Notes: generated from the sequence alone by a model not told the origin. Shown: positions 22,798-31,967, counted from the stretch's first letter. The stretch is DNA of 39,484 nt from Actinomycetes bacterium (GCA_029546925.1 JAKPQM010000142.1:1-39484), one strand, 5' to 3'. Program-made: numbers and translations.

Positions 22798-22822
22798 CGT
22801 GGCCGCCCACGGGGCGGCCACG
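22798..22822. terminator. Bidirectional hairpin between convergent genes
   Basis: CGTGGCCGCCC (22798-22808) pairs perfectly with GGGCGGCCACG (22812-22822) around a 3-base loop, midway between the stops of two convergent genes. No strong T-run on either side. Confidence 0.6.
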
Positions 22823-22840
22823 CCTGTGAGGAGCGCAGGC

Positions 22841-25800
22841 CTACCGCTTGGGCTTGCGCCTGCCGATACGTGAGCGGCCCGACGATTCTGCGCGCATGCC
22901 CACGAACGTGGAGACCACGGCAAGGACGGCTCCTGTCGCAGCTGCCGCGCCCATCGATAGGGGGTTATTGTCGTCGCCCGTTCCCGGAACGAACGTGCGC
23001 TGCGGCTCGTCGGGAACCGTTACGCTGACAGTCTGCATCTCATCGTCAAGATCCTCATGGGTGGCAAGCACGGTGCCATCCTCAATGCTCACCGCCTCGA
23101 AAGCCACGAGCTGCGTATGTTCCGAGATCTGGCTGGCATCGACGGAAAAGCTTACCGTGCAGCTGCCCGATTCCGCCTCGGCCACGAAGGACGTCTCGCC
23201 GCAAACGGGGGCTCCATCTGCTCCGAGGAAGGGCGTTCCCGTGGCTTTATCCATGAGGAGGCCGCGCACCGTATATGTCTCACCCGGCTCGAGGTTCGTA
23301 TACGAGACGGTGTCGACCAGCGTGAAGGCGCCCTTCTCGACCGTCTTCCTATTCCCGTTCGCTTCGGCAAGAAGCGTTGCTATGCGCGGCACGGAGACCG
23401 TCTGCGACTCATCATCGAGGTCGGCGTGGACGACGAGCTCCCGGCCTTCCTGCATGAGGGTCTCGAACGCGACGACATCCTTGCCGGCGATGAGCATGCT
23501 GTCACAGACGAATGCAACCTCCGCAGTCCCTTCTGCCTGCTCGGCAATGAAAACCGCTTCCGCATCGATGCCCACGGGCTCTCCTGTGGTCTTGTCCATG
23601 AGGGATCCTCTCAACAGGTAGGATTTTCCGGGTGCGAGGCCGCTGTAGGAGACTGTGTCGATAAGGACGGTGGGGGAGGATGCGCGGATGACGCCCCTCC
23701 TTCCGTCAACGTCGGCAAGGCTCGTGCGTATTTGGGCGAAACGCACCGTCTGATCCTCATCCTCCACATCGGCATGCCGTGCGAGCAGGGCGTTTTCATA
23801 ATAGAGTTCCTCGAAGGCAACGATCTCCCTACCTGAAAGCTGGGCGGCGTCAAGCGAGAGCACCACTTCGACCTCCCCCTCGAAATCCTCTGCCGAGAAA
23901 GACAGCTCCTGCCCGCCCAGCAATACCTCACCGCTTTTCTTATCGATAAGCGAGCTGACGATACGGTAGTCTTTGCCGGGGAGAAGCCCGCGATAGGAGA
24001 CTATGTCGGTAAGCGCGACGGTGCCTTCTGCATCACCCGGCTCCTTCTCTCCAGATGCGGAGACGAGGACGGTGCCGATGGCAGGGATCATCGCGGTTTG
24101 CGCCCGATCCTCCAAATCCGCATGGACGGCAATAGGCAGCTCATTGCGCAATAACGTCTCGAAGCAAACCACGGTCCTGCCGGCAAGCAAGGTTGCGGGC
24201 ACCTCGAAGACAACCTCGATCACACCCTCGGGGTCTTCTGCGATAAAGCTCGTCGCAGCGCATATCCCTAACGATTCCCCGCTTACCTTGTCGTAGAGCT
24301 CTCCCTGCACGCGGTAGCTCTCGCCGGGCCAAAGCCCGCGATAGGAAACGGTATCGAGCAGCGTGATGGTATCATCTGCAGAGCTCGCGAACGCGGAGCC
24401 CTCGCTATCGGCGAGCATTGTCGAGATCGAGGGGATCAGCACCGTTTGGCCCTCGTCATCGAGATCCTTGTGGGTGGCGACGCAGCTGTCTGAAAGCCAA
24501 AGCTCCTCGAAGGCGACGACGGCCTCGCCTTCGACCACGGAGGGGTCGAGCACGAACTCGAGCTCGATGAAACCCGATTCCGCATATGCGGTGAACTCCT
24601 TGGAGGAAGTGATGCCCAAAGGGGATCCGCTCTCTGCAGCGACCAGCTCTCCGGCCACACGGTAGGTTTTGCCCACCTCGAGGTTCGCATACTGCACGCG
24701 ATCGGTGAGGATGACGGGATCTCCCGTTGCGGGAACGACCTTGCCTGCCTCGGAGCCGAGCTCTGTTACGAGCTGGGGTCCGAGCTTGTCATCGACGGTG
24801 CCCCGATCGACGGTATGGCCGTCGCGTGCGATGTGCAGCGTAAAACATACGAGCCGATGACCTTCATTTGCGGAACATGCGAGCTCCTGCATCGTATAGG
24901 ATCCGTAGGGGAGGGCGCCGCGCGCATCATCCGGAGCTGTGGAGGTGTCGCTTCGGCCGCTGAACCAGAGGCCTGCCTCGTGGTCGAGGAGGCTCTCGTC
25001 GAGCGCACCCGTTGCGGGGTCGTATGCTGCATCATTCGCATTGGTCAGAGCGGAGTGCCGCGCATATTCCGAATCGAAGACGCCGTTCTCATCGGTCACG
25101 ATGATGTGGCTTTCGAAGATGCCGTCCCCGTCGGGGTCGTCAAGGGCGGTTACCAAGAAGACGGTGCCGGGCATCGCCTCCATGCTCGCCTCGTCGGCCT
25201 TGTTGAAGGAGAAGCCGCCGCGCTTCACCTGGTCGGGAACCGCGTGCTCGGGCGCCGATATATCTGCGACTGCGCCTTCCTCACAGATTGTGATGGTCTG
25301 AGACCACTCCTCGTTCAAAAGGTAGCCCTGCGGCGCCTCGATCTCGCGGATCTCGTAGCTTCCGTAAGGGAGGGCCTCTGCTGCCAGCTCCGCTCTGCCC
25401 TGCTTGTCGGTCGTGAGCACGGCGACGATAGATCCGGGTCTGTAGAGAACGCCGTCGACGAGGACGGGAGCAGCGGACACCGACGTCACGCTGAAGCGCG
25501 CACCAGCAAGAGAGGCGCCGCCTTGCGCCACAGGATCTGCCGTCTCCGAGCTGACCTTGCCCACCCGCAGGCCGCCGCGCATGACCGTATCGGTGAAGTG
25601 CGTCTCGGCAGCGAAGACCGTATCGGGAGCATCGATGACGACCATCTGCGCCTCGGATGTGTTGAGATAGCCTTCCCCCGGCTCGGCCTCCCTGACCTCG
25701 TAGGTGCCGAGCGGCAGAAGATCGTGCTCGGTCGAGGCACAGCCGTCGGCGTCGGTGACGAGCGTCGTCACGGCCTCTCCGGGCGAGAAGCGCGTTCCAC

Positions 25801-27289
25801 CGACCACGACGTCGTGCTCGGAGCGGTTCACGATCTCGAAGACGACGCCGTCGAGATGCGCGTCTCCCTGAGCAGAGACGGTTTGCCCGTCGTCCTTATC
25901 GAGGGAGAGGCCACCGCGTTTGACCTGTTCTTCCACGGTGATCGGCTCGTAGCCCTCTATCGTGGCCGACGTGCCGTTCGATGAGAAGACGAGCGTATGT
26001 GCAGGGGCCTCGGAAAGCCCGCCCGATGAGGAGGTCTGTCCCTCCAGATAATATGTCTGGGGAGCAGAGATCTCTTTCAGCGAGAGCGTGCCGAGCGGCA
26101 GCACGATAGCTCCCGAGGCATCGGTGAAAAAACCATCGCCGGAGACGAGATGCTCCTCATCCATGACGACCCTGCCCTGCGCGTCGCTTGCAAAGATCCA
26201 GGTGCGCAGGGGATTGCCCGAGGTATCTCCCGCGGTGTTTCCGAAGAGCCGGACCAAGAACCGGGCACCCTCGAGCGAGGCGTTCCCTTGCGGGATGGCC
26301 TCGTGCAGGTCGGCGTCGACTTTGGTCAGAAGGAGCGCGATGGGATGGACCTGCGGCTCCTCGCTCACGCTCACGTTCGTGGTCTTGCCTGCCGCGATGT
26401 CGGCCTTATGCACCTCGAGGTCGAGGGCGAAGCCCGTGCTCGGCTCGATCTCCTTTATCCAGTAGGTACCGGCATCGAGCTTGTCGCTCTTGGCGTGGCC
26501 CGAAGCGTCGGTCGTGATACGGGCCACCTCCTTGGTGCAGGCGCTATCCGAATAGATTCCGTAGACGGCACCCTCGAGGCTGTAGCTTGCGTTGTTGGAT
26601 GAGATCTCCAAGCTGGAGCTTGTCTTCGAGAGCGTGATGTCTCCTTGGATAGAAGGCTTCCAATACGATGCGTAGAGGCGCTGCGCAGGGTAGTAGAGTC
26701 CGCGCCCTGCGGCAGACCACGCCGCCACCTCGGCGGTGTTTACGCCCACGCGGTTTCCCCAGATCCACACGGAATAGCTGTTGCCGTCGACGTAGGCCGT
26801 GAAGGGGATGGAGCCGTCGCGCGGAGCGTAGTTCTCTCCATCTTGGCAGTACGCGGTGATGCTCTGGCCATCGGGCATGGTGATGTGGAAGGGCGTGGGA
26901 ACGCCGGGCCCCGGGTCGTTGGGGTCGCCATCGCGGTAGAGCGCAAAGTCTGGGCTCCGTTGGGACATGCAGGTCCCCTCGATGGAGCCGTCTGCGTTGA
27001 GCGTGGCGCTGCCCCCGTTTGGGAAGGTGATGATCGTGGCCGCATATGCCGGGTTCGAACAGGTCCCCAGTATGCAGAGCGCTGCGACAAGCGACAGCAC
27101 CATATGCAGAAGCGGACGGTGCCGAAGCGCTTTGCCCGCATGGCCGATGCCCTGCGGGCTCCCGCCTCGCAGGAGGTCTCCGCCGAAGGGCTTCGAGCGC
27201 GGGGGAGGGGGCCAGGCTGTGCCGTTGGCCCCTTGGGAAGCGCGGCCCTTGTCCACAGTGCCTGGGATGAGAATTGCCGTTTCGTGCAT
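22841..27289 (-). CDS. Giant SpaA/Cna-B and VaFE-repeat surface protein
   Basis: A 1482-residue secreted, probably wall-anchored protein. ATG at 27289 has GGAGG 6 bases upstream. A 58-residue N-terminal region precedes the hydrophobic signal core (about 60-80), with likely cleavage after AYA at 83. Residues about 85-200 resemble a TQXA-type N-terminal head (AYCQDGEN). About five SpaA/Cna-B prealbumin-like domains follow, each with an LPxGxYxxxE-type motif such as LPLGTYEVREAEPGEGYL and LPYGSYEIREIEAPQGYL. Then come five VaFE repeats containing VVAFEELWL, VVCFETLL, IVAFEELYY, VVAFETLM and LVAFEAVS, each followed by HxDxxDxxQT. Such domains form internal Lys-Asn isopeptide bonds and build rigid stalks. 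The C-terminus has FVPGTGDD, a hydrophobic segment and an arginine/lysine tail: a sortase signal deviating from LPxTG. Adhesion is the expected role. Confidence 0.9.
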   Translation of the reverse strand: MHETAILIPGTVDKGRASQGANGTAWPPPPRSKPFGGDLLRGGSPQGIGHAGKALRHRPLLHMVLSLVAALCILGTCSNPAYAATIITFPNGGSATLNADGSIEGTCMSQRSPDFALYRDGDPNDPGPGVPTPFHITMPDGQSITAYCQDGENYAPRDGSIPFTAYVDGNSYSVWIWGNRVGVNTAEVAAWSAAGRGLYYPAQRLYASYWKPSIQGDITLSKTSSSLEISSNNASYSLEGAVYGIYSDSACTKEVARITTDASGHAKSDKLDAGTYWIKEIEPSTGFALDLEVHKADIAAGKTTNVSVSEEPQVHPIALLLTKVDADLHEAIPQGNASLEGARFLVRLFGNTAGDTSGNPLRTWIFASDAQGRVVMDEEHLVSGDGFFTDASGAIVLPLGTLSLKEISAPQTYYLEGQTSSSGGLSEAPAHTLVFSSNGTSATIEGYEPITVEEQVKRGGLSLDKDDGQTVSAQGDAHLDGVVFEIVNRSEHDVVVGGTRFSPGEAVTTLVTDADGCASTEHDLLPLGTYEVREAEPGEGYLNTSEAQMVVIDAPDTVFAAETHFTDTVMRGGLRVGKVSSETADPVAQGGASLAGARFSVTSVSAAPVLVDGVLYRPGSIVAVLTTDKQGRAELAAEALPYGSYEIREIEAPQGYLLNEEWSQTITICEEGAVADISAPEHAVPDQVKRGGFSFNKADEASMEAMPGTVFLVTALDDPDGDGIFESHIIVTDENGVFDSEYARHSALTNANDAAYDPATGALDESLLDHEAGLWFSGRSDTSTAPDDARGALPYGSYTMQELACSANEGHRLVCFTLHIARDGHTVDRGTVDDKLGPQLVTELGSEAGKVVPATGDPVILTDRVQYANLEVGKTYRVAGELVAAESGSPLGITSSKEFTAYAESGFIELEFVLDPSVVEGEAVVAFEELWLSDSCVATHKDLDDEGQTVLIPSISTMLADSEGSAFASSADDTITLLDTVSYRGLWPGESYRVQGELYDKVSGESLGICAATSFIAEDPEGVIEVVFEVPATLLAGRTVVCFETLLRNELPIAVHADLEDRAQTAMIPAIGTVLVSASGEKEPGDAEGTVALTDIVSYRGLLPGKDYRIVSSLIDKKSGEVLLGGQELSFSAEDFEGEVEVVLSLDAAQLSGREIVAFEELYYENALLARHADVEDEDQTVRFAQIRTSLADVDGRRGVIRASSPTVLIDTVSYSGLAPGKSYLLRGSLMDKTTGEPVGIDAEAVFIAEQAEGTAEVAFVCDSMLIAGKDVVAFETLMQEGRELVVHADLDDESQTVSVPRIATLLAEANGNRKTVEKGAFTLVDTVSYTNLEPGETYTVRGLLMDKATGTPFLGADGAPVCGETSFVAEAESGSCTVSFSVDASQISEHTQLVAFEAVSIEDGTVLATHEDLDDEMQTVSVTVPDEPQRTFVPGTGDDNNPLSMGAAAATGAVLAVVSTFVGMRAESSGRSRIGRRKPKR

Positions 27290-27322
27290 CGCGCACCTCC
27301 AAAGATATGAATGGTGCGGCAA

Positions 27323-27496
27323 TGCTATCCGAGGCCTCTGACCGTCCCTTGACCTAGGCTTATCGGCTTCTTGTCATCTAATTGGCGGGATGTGCTGCAG
27401 CAGCACCGCCGTCGGCGGCGCGGGGATGTTGAATGCGCTGTACCGCTCGGAATAGCTGTTTTTATCAAGATGAGGCCTCGATAGAAACTCCACAGA
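27323..27496. other. Upstream region of the surface-protein gene
   Basis: About 170 bases without a gene. It contains GC-rich short inverted repeats (TGCTGCAGCA, CCGCCGTCGGCGG near 27392-27420). The promoter of the minus-strand surface-protein gene should lie here, but no convincing -35/-10 pair stands out. Confidence 0.35.
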
Positions 27497-27597
27497 CGCC
27501 CGGAATGGGATGCACACGGGGGACGGTCCTTCCTGTGCAGTTGATCGCGCAAACTGCACAGGAAGGACCGTCCCCCGTGTGCATCCCATTCCGGGCG
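27497..27597. repeat. Long perfect palindromic repeat, copy A
   Basis: Arms of 46 bases (27497-27542 and 27552-27597) are perfectly complementary around a 9-base loop GATCGCGCA. The outer part reads CGCCCGGAATGGGATGCACA, and the inner part ends in TTCCTGTGCAGTT. It is a second copy of the element at 31854-31935, with coordinated differences in both arms. The style (GGGACGGTCCTT core) is like palindromic REP elements mobilised by TnpA-REP (RAYT) transposases, but no such gene is in this window. It lies between two minus-strand genes. Confidence 0.85.
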
Positions 27598-27661
27598 AAA
27601 ACATCACCGCCGCACCCGATAAGGGCGCAGCGGTGGCGCTGGGGATCCGGGCTTGGCGCAG

Positions 27662-28942
27662 CTATGCTCCGAGGGCCGTGCGGACGCGGCCCGTGATGCC
27701 CTCGAGGCGGAGGCATTTGATGTACTGGAGGATCGGGCGCTTGATGTGCTCGACCACGAAGCGCTGCCCGTCGATATTGTTGGCGGAGAGGTTGGCGTAG
27801 AGCTTCTCGATCTGCTCCTTGACCTCGTCATCTCCGAAGGCGTAGTGACCGGCGAGGTCGAGGACATCGCGGGACAGCTGCTCATCGGCGAGGATGTCGT
27901 CGACGGTCAGCTTGGTATTCTCTCCCACCATCCACTTGCGCCAGCGCTCGGTCTTGATAGCGTGCTCGAGCAGGGTGCTGTAAAGGTCGGACTGGCCGTC
28001 CTTGGAAACAAGGCCCTCGTCGACGAGGATCTGCTCGACCTTGATGAGCTTGAGGTAGGCGCGGGTCTCCTCGGTGCCGTATTGCGGGGCCACGTTGGAG
28101 GCAGTCACGTGAGCGGGGATGTGCTCGAGCAAGGTCACGTCGTCGAGATAGTCGGCGTTGTGCTCCTTGAGGCCCACACCGTACTCCCGGGCCATGATGG
28201 CGAGCTCGCGGGCGTTCTTGAAATGGTAGTGGCCGACCTGCTCGGTCATACGGGTGAGCGTGCCGGTCTGGCCGACGATGAAGGTGGGCATGGGCAGGTT
28301 GCGCTTGCCCAGCTCAACCTTGAGCTCCTCGATGAAGGTCCGGTACTTATCGCATGAGGTGAGGCCGCCGTTGGTCTCCTCGGTGCCCACCTCGTAGCCG
28401 ATCTCGGGAAGTCCGAGCTCTTTGCGCCTGCCCTCGCACCACTCGATAAGCTCGACCGTGCGGGCGAGCACGACGTCGAGGGGGATGACCTTGCCGATCT
28501 GGTAGGGATCCTTGGTGGGGTCGATCATCAGCAGGTGGAAGCCGGCCTTCATGTCATCGAGGTAGGACTGGCGGGCCTTCTCCATCGCCTCGTCCTCGGG
28601 CAGGTGGGCGTTGCGCTCCTCATCGCGCTGCCAAGGGCCGCCGTGGTCGCGGCAGAGGTAGTAGTCGCCTTGGTAGCCGGCGGTCTCGGCAGCGGCCTTG
28701 ATGTCGGAGGCGAAGCGGTACTGGTCCCAGCCGTTGACGTAGCCGGCTCCGAATCGGTCGGAGTCCACTTGGTTGCGGCTGGCGATGAACATGGGCGGGA
28801 AGTCGTGGTCGCGGGCGAGCTCGAAGGTGGCCTGCAGGAGGTTGGGGCTCATGGGGCCGATGCCGACAAGGGTTGCGTCCTCGCCCGAGTCACGCAGGTC
28901 GAGCATTCCTTTGACGAACTTCTGGATGGGAATCTGGGACAT
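27662..28942 (-). CDS. Class II D-tagatose-bisphosphate aldolase subunit, GatZ/KbaZ-like
   Basis: A 426-residue protein of the GatZ/KbaZ family (PF08013). Visible segments are LVGIGPMSPNLLQATFELA, FIASRNQVDSDRFGAGYV, YLCRDHGGPWQRDEER and GYEVGTEETNGGL, all typical. In E. coli GatZ and KbaZ are the non-catalytic partners of GatY/KbaY, which split tagatose 1,6-bisphosphate. No GatY-like gene is present here. The conserved histidine and acidic residues (CRDHGGPW, EVGTEE) leave open that this subfamily is itself an enzyme acting on a phosphorylated ketose. It follows the fructose-type PTS IIBC gene by 25 bases on the same strand, so its substrate is probably the product of that transporter. Confidence 0.87.
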   Translation of the reverse strand: MSQIPIQKFVKGMLDLRDSGEDATLVGIGPMSPNLLQATFELARDHDFPPMFIASRNQVDSDRFGAGYVNGWDQYRFASDIKAAAETAGYQGDYYLCRDHGGPWQRDEERNAHLPEDEAMEKARQSYLDDMKAGFHLLMIDPTKDPYQIGKVIPLDVVLARTVELIEWCEGRRKELGLPEIGYEVGTEETNGGLTSCDKYRTFIEELKVELGKRNLPMPTFIVGQTGTLTRMTEQVGHYHFKNARELAIMAREYGVGLKEHNADYLDDVTLLEHIPAHVTASNVAPQYGTEETRAYLKLIKVEQILVDEGLVSKDGQSDLYSTLLEHAIKTERWRKWMVGENTKLTVDDILADEQLSRDVLDLAGHYAFGDDEVKEQIEKLYANLSANNIDGQRFVVEHIKRPILQYIKCLRLEGITGRVRTALGA

Positions 28943-28967
28943 TTTGGCAGTTCCTCTCGATAGGCGG

Positions 28968-30500
28968 TTATGCGTCCTCCATTTTAGGCTTCATCGCGAT
29001 GATGATGGCTGCGGCAACTAAAGTGCCGATGAGCATGTCGAGTGCGTAGAGCGCGATGTTATTGGTGGCAAGGGCTACGATCATGCCGCCGTGGGGAACA
29101 TAGCACTCGATGTTCTGGATCATGGCCAGCGCGGCACCGACGGCGGAGCCGATGCAGATGCCGGGGGCGATGCGGGGGAAGTCCTTGACCGCGAAGGGGA
29201 TGGCGCCCTCGGTGATGCCGATGAGTCCCATGAAGACTGCGGAGATGCCCATCTGCCTGTCGGCGGCGTCGAACTTGTTCCTAGCGACAAGGGCGGCGAG
29301 GCCGCAAGCCAAAGGCGGGATGGCGACGGCTACGCGGAAAGCGCCGTTGGGGCCGTATACGCCGGCGGTCATCATGGCCATGGTGAACGTGGAGGCGGTC
29401 TTGTTGATGGGACCGCCCATGTCGATGGCGGTCATGACGCCGATGACAAGGCCCAAGACGATCGCCGAGCCGCCGGAGAGGCCGGAGAGCAGGTCGGTGA
29501 GCCAGTTCATGAACATGCCGATGGGGTAGGCGAGCACATAGATGTAGATCATGCCGAGCACGAGCGTGGAAAGCAGCGGGATGATCAGGATCGGCATGAT
29601 GGTGCGGATGGTGTCGTTGACTTTCCAAGTCTTCATCCAGTTGACGAAGTAACCTGCGCAGACGCCGAGGAGCATGGCGCCGAGGAAGCCGGTGGAGACG
29701 CTCGTGGCCTCGCCGGCTGCGTTGAGGATCGGGGTGGTGACGGCGTTGTTGGCAAGATAGCCGAGGACGAAGCCGGGTGCGAGGGCGGGCTTGCCTCCAA
29801 TCGAGTAGGCGATGTAGGCCGCCAGCACAGGGATCATCATGCTGATACCGGCCATGCCGATGGTGTTGAGGCTCTGCATTATCGGATTAGTGACTTCCAT
29901 GCCGCTTTCGCCGGCTTGGCCGCTCGCAAGCGCGAAGGCCAGGAACACGCCACCGATAACGACGACCGGAATGAAGTAGGAGACGCCGGTATTGAACGCC
30001 TTCACAAGATCCTTGCCGAAGTTGGCGAAGAGTCGGGGTTTTTCACCGGAATCCGCAGCGTCGGCTACGACAGGCTTGGGAGCCACCGCTGCGGCAGGTT
30101 TGGGAGCAGCATCGGCAATGGCATGCTCTTCGGCGGCCGCCTCGACCTCGGCCGCCTCGCTCAGAGTCTCTACGATGGGCTCGCCGCACAGCGCGGCGAC
30201 CTTGTTCAGGGCGCTCGAGGCGTCCTTAAGGACCTCGGAGGGATCCATGGTGATGACACGACCGGCCGCGCGCATCTCGTCGAAACGCTCTTCGCCGGTG
30301 ATGCCCACGGCAACGGCGAGCAGGACTGCGTCAGCGGAGGCGATGTCCTCATCCGTCAACTCGTCCTCGGTGCCATAGCCGCCCTGGGCTTCGACCTTGT
30401 ATTCCCAACCTCTCTTGGCCGCGTCCTCCTCTATGGCCTTCTTGGCCATGAAGGTGTGGGCGATGCCGACCGTGCATGCGCAAACCGATACGATCTTCAT
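28968..30500 (-). CDS. PTS system fructose-family IIBC component
   Basis: A 510-residue sugar phosphotransferase. The EIIB domain (residues 1-100) has phospho-acceptor Cys9 in CACTVGIAHTFMAKKA. A linker rich in Ala, Pro and Glu (110-155) leads to a IIC domain of roughly ten membrane segments with FIPVVVIGGVF, the signature MGGPINKTAS (361-370) and GITEGAIPFAV. It imports and phosphorylates a ketose or related sugar. No IIA domain is fused, so IIA comes from elsewhere. GAGGAGGAG precedes the ATG at 30500. It forms an operon with the downstream GatZ-like gene and diverges from a LacI-type regulator. Confidence 0.93.
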   Translation of the reverse strand: MKIVSVCACTVGIAHTFMAKKAIEEDAAKRGWEYKVEAQGGYGTEDELTDEDIASADAVLLAVAVGITGEERFDEMRAAGRVITMDPSEVLKDASSALNKVAALCGEPIVETLSEAAEVEAAAEEHAIADAAPKPAAAVAPKPVVADAADSGEKPRLFANFGKDLVKAFNTGVSYFIPVVVIGGVFLAFALASGQAGESGMEVTNPIMQSLNTIGMAGISMMIPVLAAYIAYSIGGKPALAPGFVLGYLANNAVTTPILNAAGEATSVSTGFLGAMLLGVCAGYFVNWMKTWKVNDTIRTIMPILIIPLLSTLVLGMIYIYVLAYPIGMFMNWLTDLLSGLSGGSAIVLGLVIGVMTAIDMGGPINKTASTFTMAMMTAGVYGPNGAFRVAVAIPPLACGLAALVARNKFDAADRQMGISAVFMGLIGITEGAIPFAVKDFPRIAPGICIGSAVGAALAMIQNIECYVPHGGMIVALATNNIALYALDMLIGTLVAAAIIIAMKPKMEDA

Positions 30501-30627
30501 CTACTCCTCCTCGCTGCGTGTGCGCCTTATTGCGCGACGTTCGCTGCCTGCATGATAGGTTCACATAGGCGTCTCATGAGGGATGTTTCGGTAAAAAGCC
30601 AGCTCAGACGTGGTTCTCAGGGATTTT

Positions 30628-30674
30628 GTTAAGCATTTAACCAATACATAATGCGGCAACGCAGAAATGATCAA
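30628..30674 (-). promoter_or_regulatory. Candidate promoter and operator of the PTS-GatZ operon
   Basis: On the minus strand TTGATC (30674-30669) and TATGTA (30650-30645) are 18 bases apart. At the expected start lies GTTAA-GCAT-TTAAC (30628-30641), a short inverted repeat that could be the operator of the divergent LacI-type regulator. The hexamers are imperfect. Confidence 0.4.
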
Positions 30675-30830
30675 TCCTGTCAAGGTAAAAAGATAGAAAA
30701 TCGGCCATCGGAAGTTTACCAATGTTTGAACACAGAATCTACATACCTTTGCTCGATGATTTGTCGCCACGCCGCAGGCTACGCACTCAGGGGGCATATA
30801 CAATATATCTATCTGCCGAAAGGAGGCGCC

Positions 30831-31838
30831 GTGCCCCAAGGCCGTACCAGCATTACCGATGTCGCCCAGCTTGCCGGTACCTCGACGGCAACGGTTTCGA
30901 ATTACCTCAACGGCCACTTCGAGAAGATGAGCCCTGCCACGCGCGAGACCATACGGCGCGCTATCGAGCGGACCGGCTATGTGCCGGGGATCCGCGCCCG
31001 GAGCCTTGCGGGGAGCTCTTCCGGTATCATCGCGGTGCTGATCCTCAACAGTGCGAACATCTGGGCCGGGCAGGTCTTCATCGGCATCGAGGAGGTGGCC
31101 GCGCCCGCCGGCTATCAGACCGTGGTCTGCAACTCGAACTTCGACCAAGCCCGCGAACAGGCCTACGTGGAGAAGATGCTCTCGCTTGGGGTCGACGGTT
31201 TCATCATCCAGCCTACGAGCAACTTCCGTGCCATCCAAGAGCGCATCACACGGGCAGGCAAACCTGGGGTGCTTTACGACTGCTCCACGTTCGACTTCGA
31301 TACCAGCTGGATCAAGACAAACCTTTACGACAGCACCTACGGGGCCATGCTGGAGTGTGCCGATAGGGGATACGAGCACTTCATCCTTGCCGGCTCACAA
31401 CCTGATCTCCGTACGAGGCAGGAGCGTGAGCAGGGCTTCACCGATGCCGTCGCATCCCGTGGTCTCACGTACGAAACACTGCGTATCGACCACAACGGAC
31501 CCAGCTCTGACGAGCTTGCCGCATGGTTCAGGCTGAATCTCCTCACCTCGAAAAGAACGCTCGTCTTCGTGCCCCACCAGTGGGCGCTCGAGCGGGTCTA
31601 TCGGGCTCTTATGGCGCAGCCGCAGCTCATTCCCGAGCGAGTCGGCCTTCTCGGCATGAACAACGCCGATTGGGCATGCCTTACCACGCCGAGGATCTCC
31701 ACCATCGTGGAGCCCGTGCGGGAGGAGGGTGCGCTTGCCTGCAGGATGCTTCTCGACCTCCTTGCCGACCCAGCTACCCGCCCGCGCCAGGAGATCCTTT
31801 CCTGCCATGTAAACTGGCTCGACACAACGATGATGTGA
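30831..31838 (+). CDS. LacI-family transcriptional regulator
   Basis: A 335-residue regulator. The N-terminal helix-turn-helix and hinge read TSITDVAQLAGTSTATVSNY, then MSPATRETIRRAIERTGYVP and RARSLAG. The remainder is a periplasmic-binding-protein-like sugar domain (GIIAVLILNSANIWAGQVF through to ISTIVEPVREEGALACRMLL). The start is GTG at 30831 with AAGGAGG 4 bases upstream; the longer frame upstream is intergenic. It diverges from the PTS IIBC/GatZ operon across 330 bases, so it probably senses the sugar or phosphosugar of that pathway and controls it. Confidence 0.93.
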   Translation: MPQGRTSITDVAQLAGTSTATVSNYLNGHFEKMSPATRETIRRAIERTGYVPGIRARSLAGSSSGIIAVLILNSANIWAGQVFIGIEEVAAPAGYQTVVCNSNFDQAREQAYVEKMLSLGVDGFIIQPTSNFRAIQERITRAGKPGVLYDCSTFDFDTSWIKTNLYDSTYGAMLECADRGYEHFILAGSQPDLRTRQEREQGFTDAVASRGLTYETLRIDHNGPSSDELAAWFRLNLLTSKRTLVFVPHQWALERVYRALMAQPQLIPERVGLLGMNNADWACLTTPRISTIVEPVREEGALACRMLLDLLADPATRPRQEILSCHVNWLDTTMM

Positions 31839-31853
31839 CGCTCTGGGGGAATG

Positions 31854-31935
31854 GGATGCACACCAGGGACGGTCCTTCCTGTGCAGTTTGATCGCGCAAA
31901 CTGCACAGGAAGGACCGTCCCTGGTGTGCATCCCC
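31854..31935. repeat. Long perfect palindromic repeat, copy B
   Basis: Arms of 37 bases (31854-31890 and 31899-31935) pair perfectly around the loop GATCGCGC. The core GGGACGGTCCTTCCTGTGCA and the loop are shared with the copy at 27497-27597. Where copy A has ACACGGGGGACGG, copy B has ACACCAGGGACGG, changed in both arms. It lies between the stops of two convergent genes and could also terminate both. Confidence 0.85.
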
Positions 31936-31967
31936 CGCCGGGCAAGTTGCAGAGCTAGGGCGTTTTC

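Noticed and set aside
27433-27800. Overlapping small frames with GDGPSC…TVPRVHPIP strings
   Set aside because: They are translations of palindromic repeat A on both strands; the same peptide appears at repeat B. Not genes.
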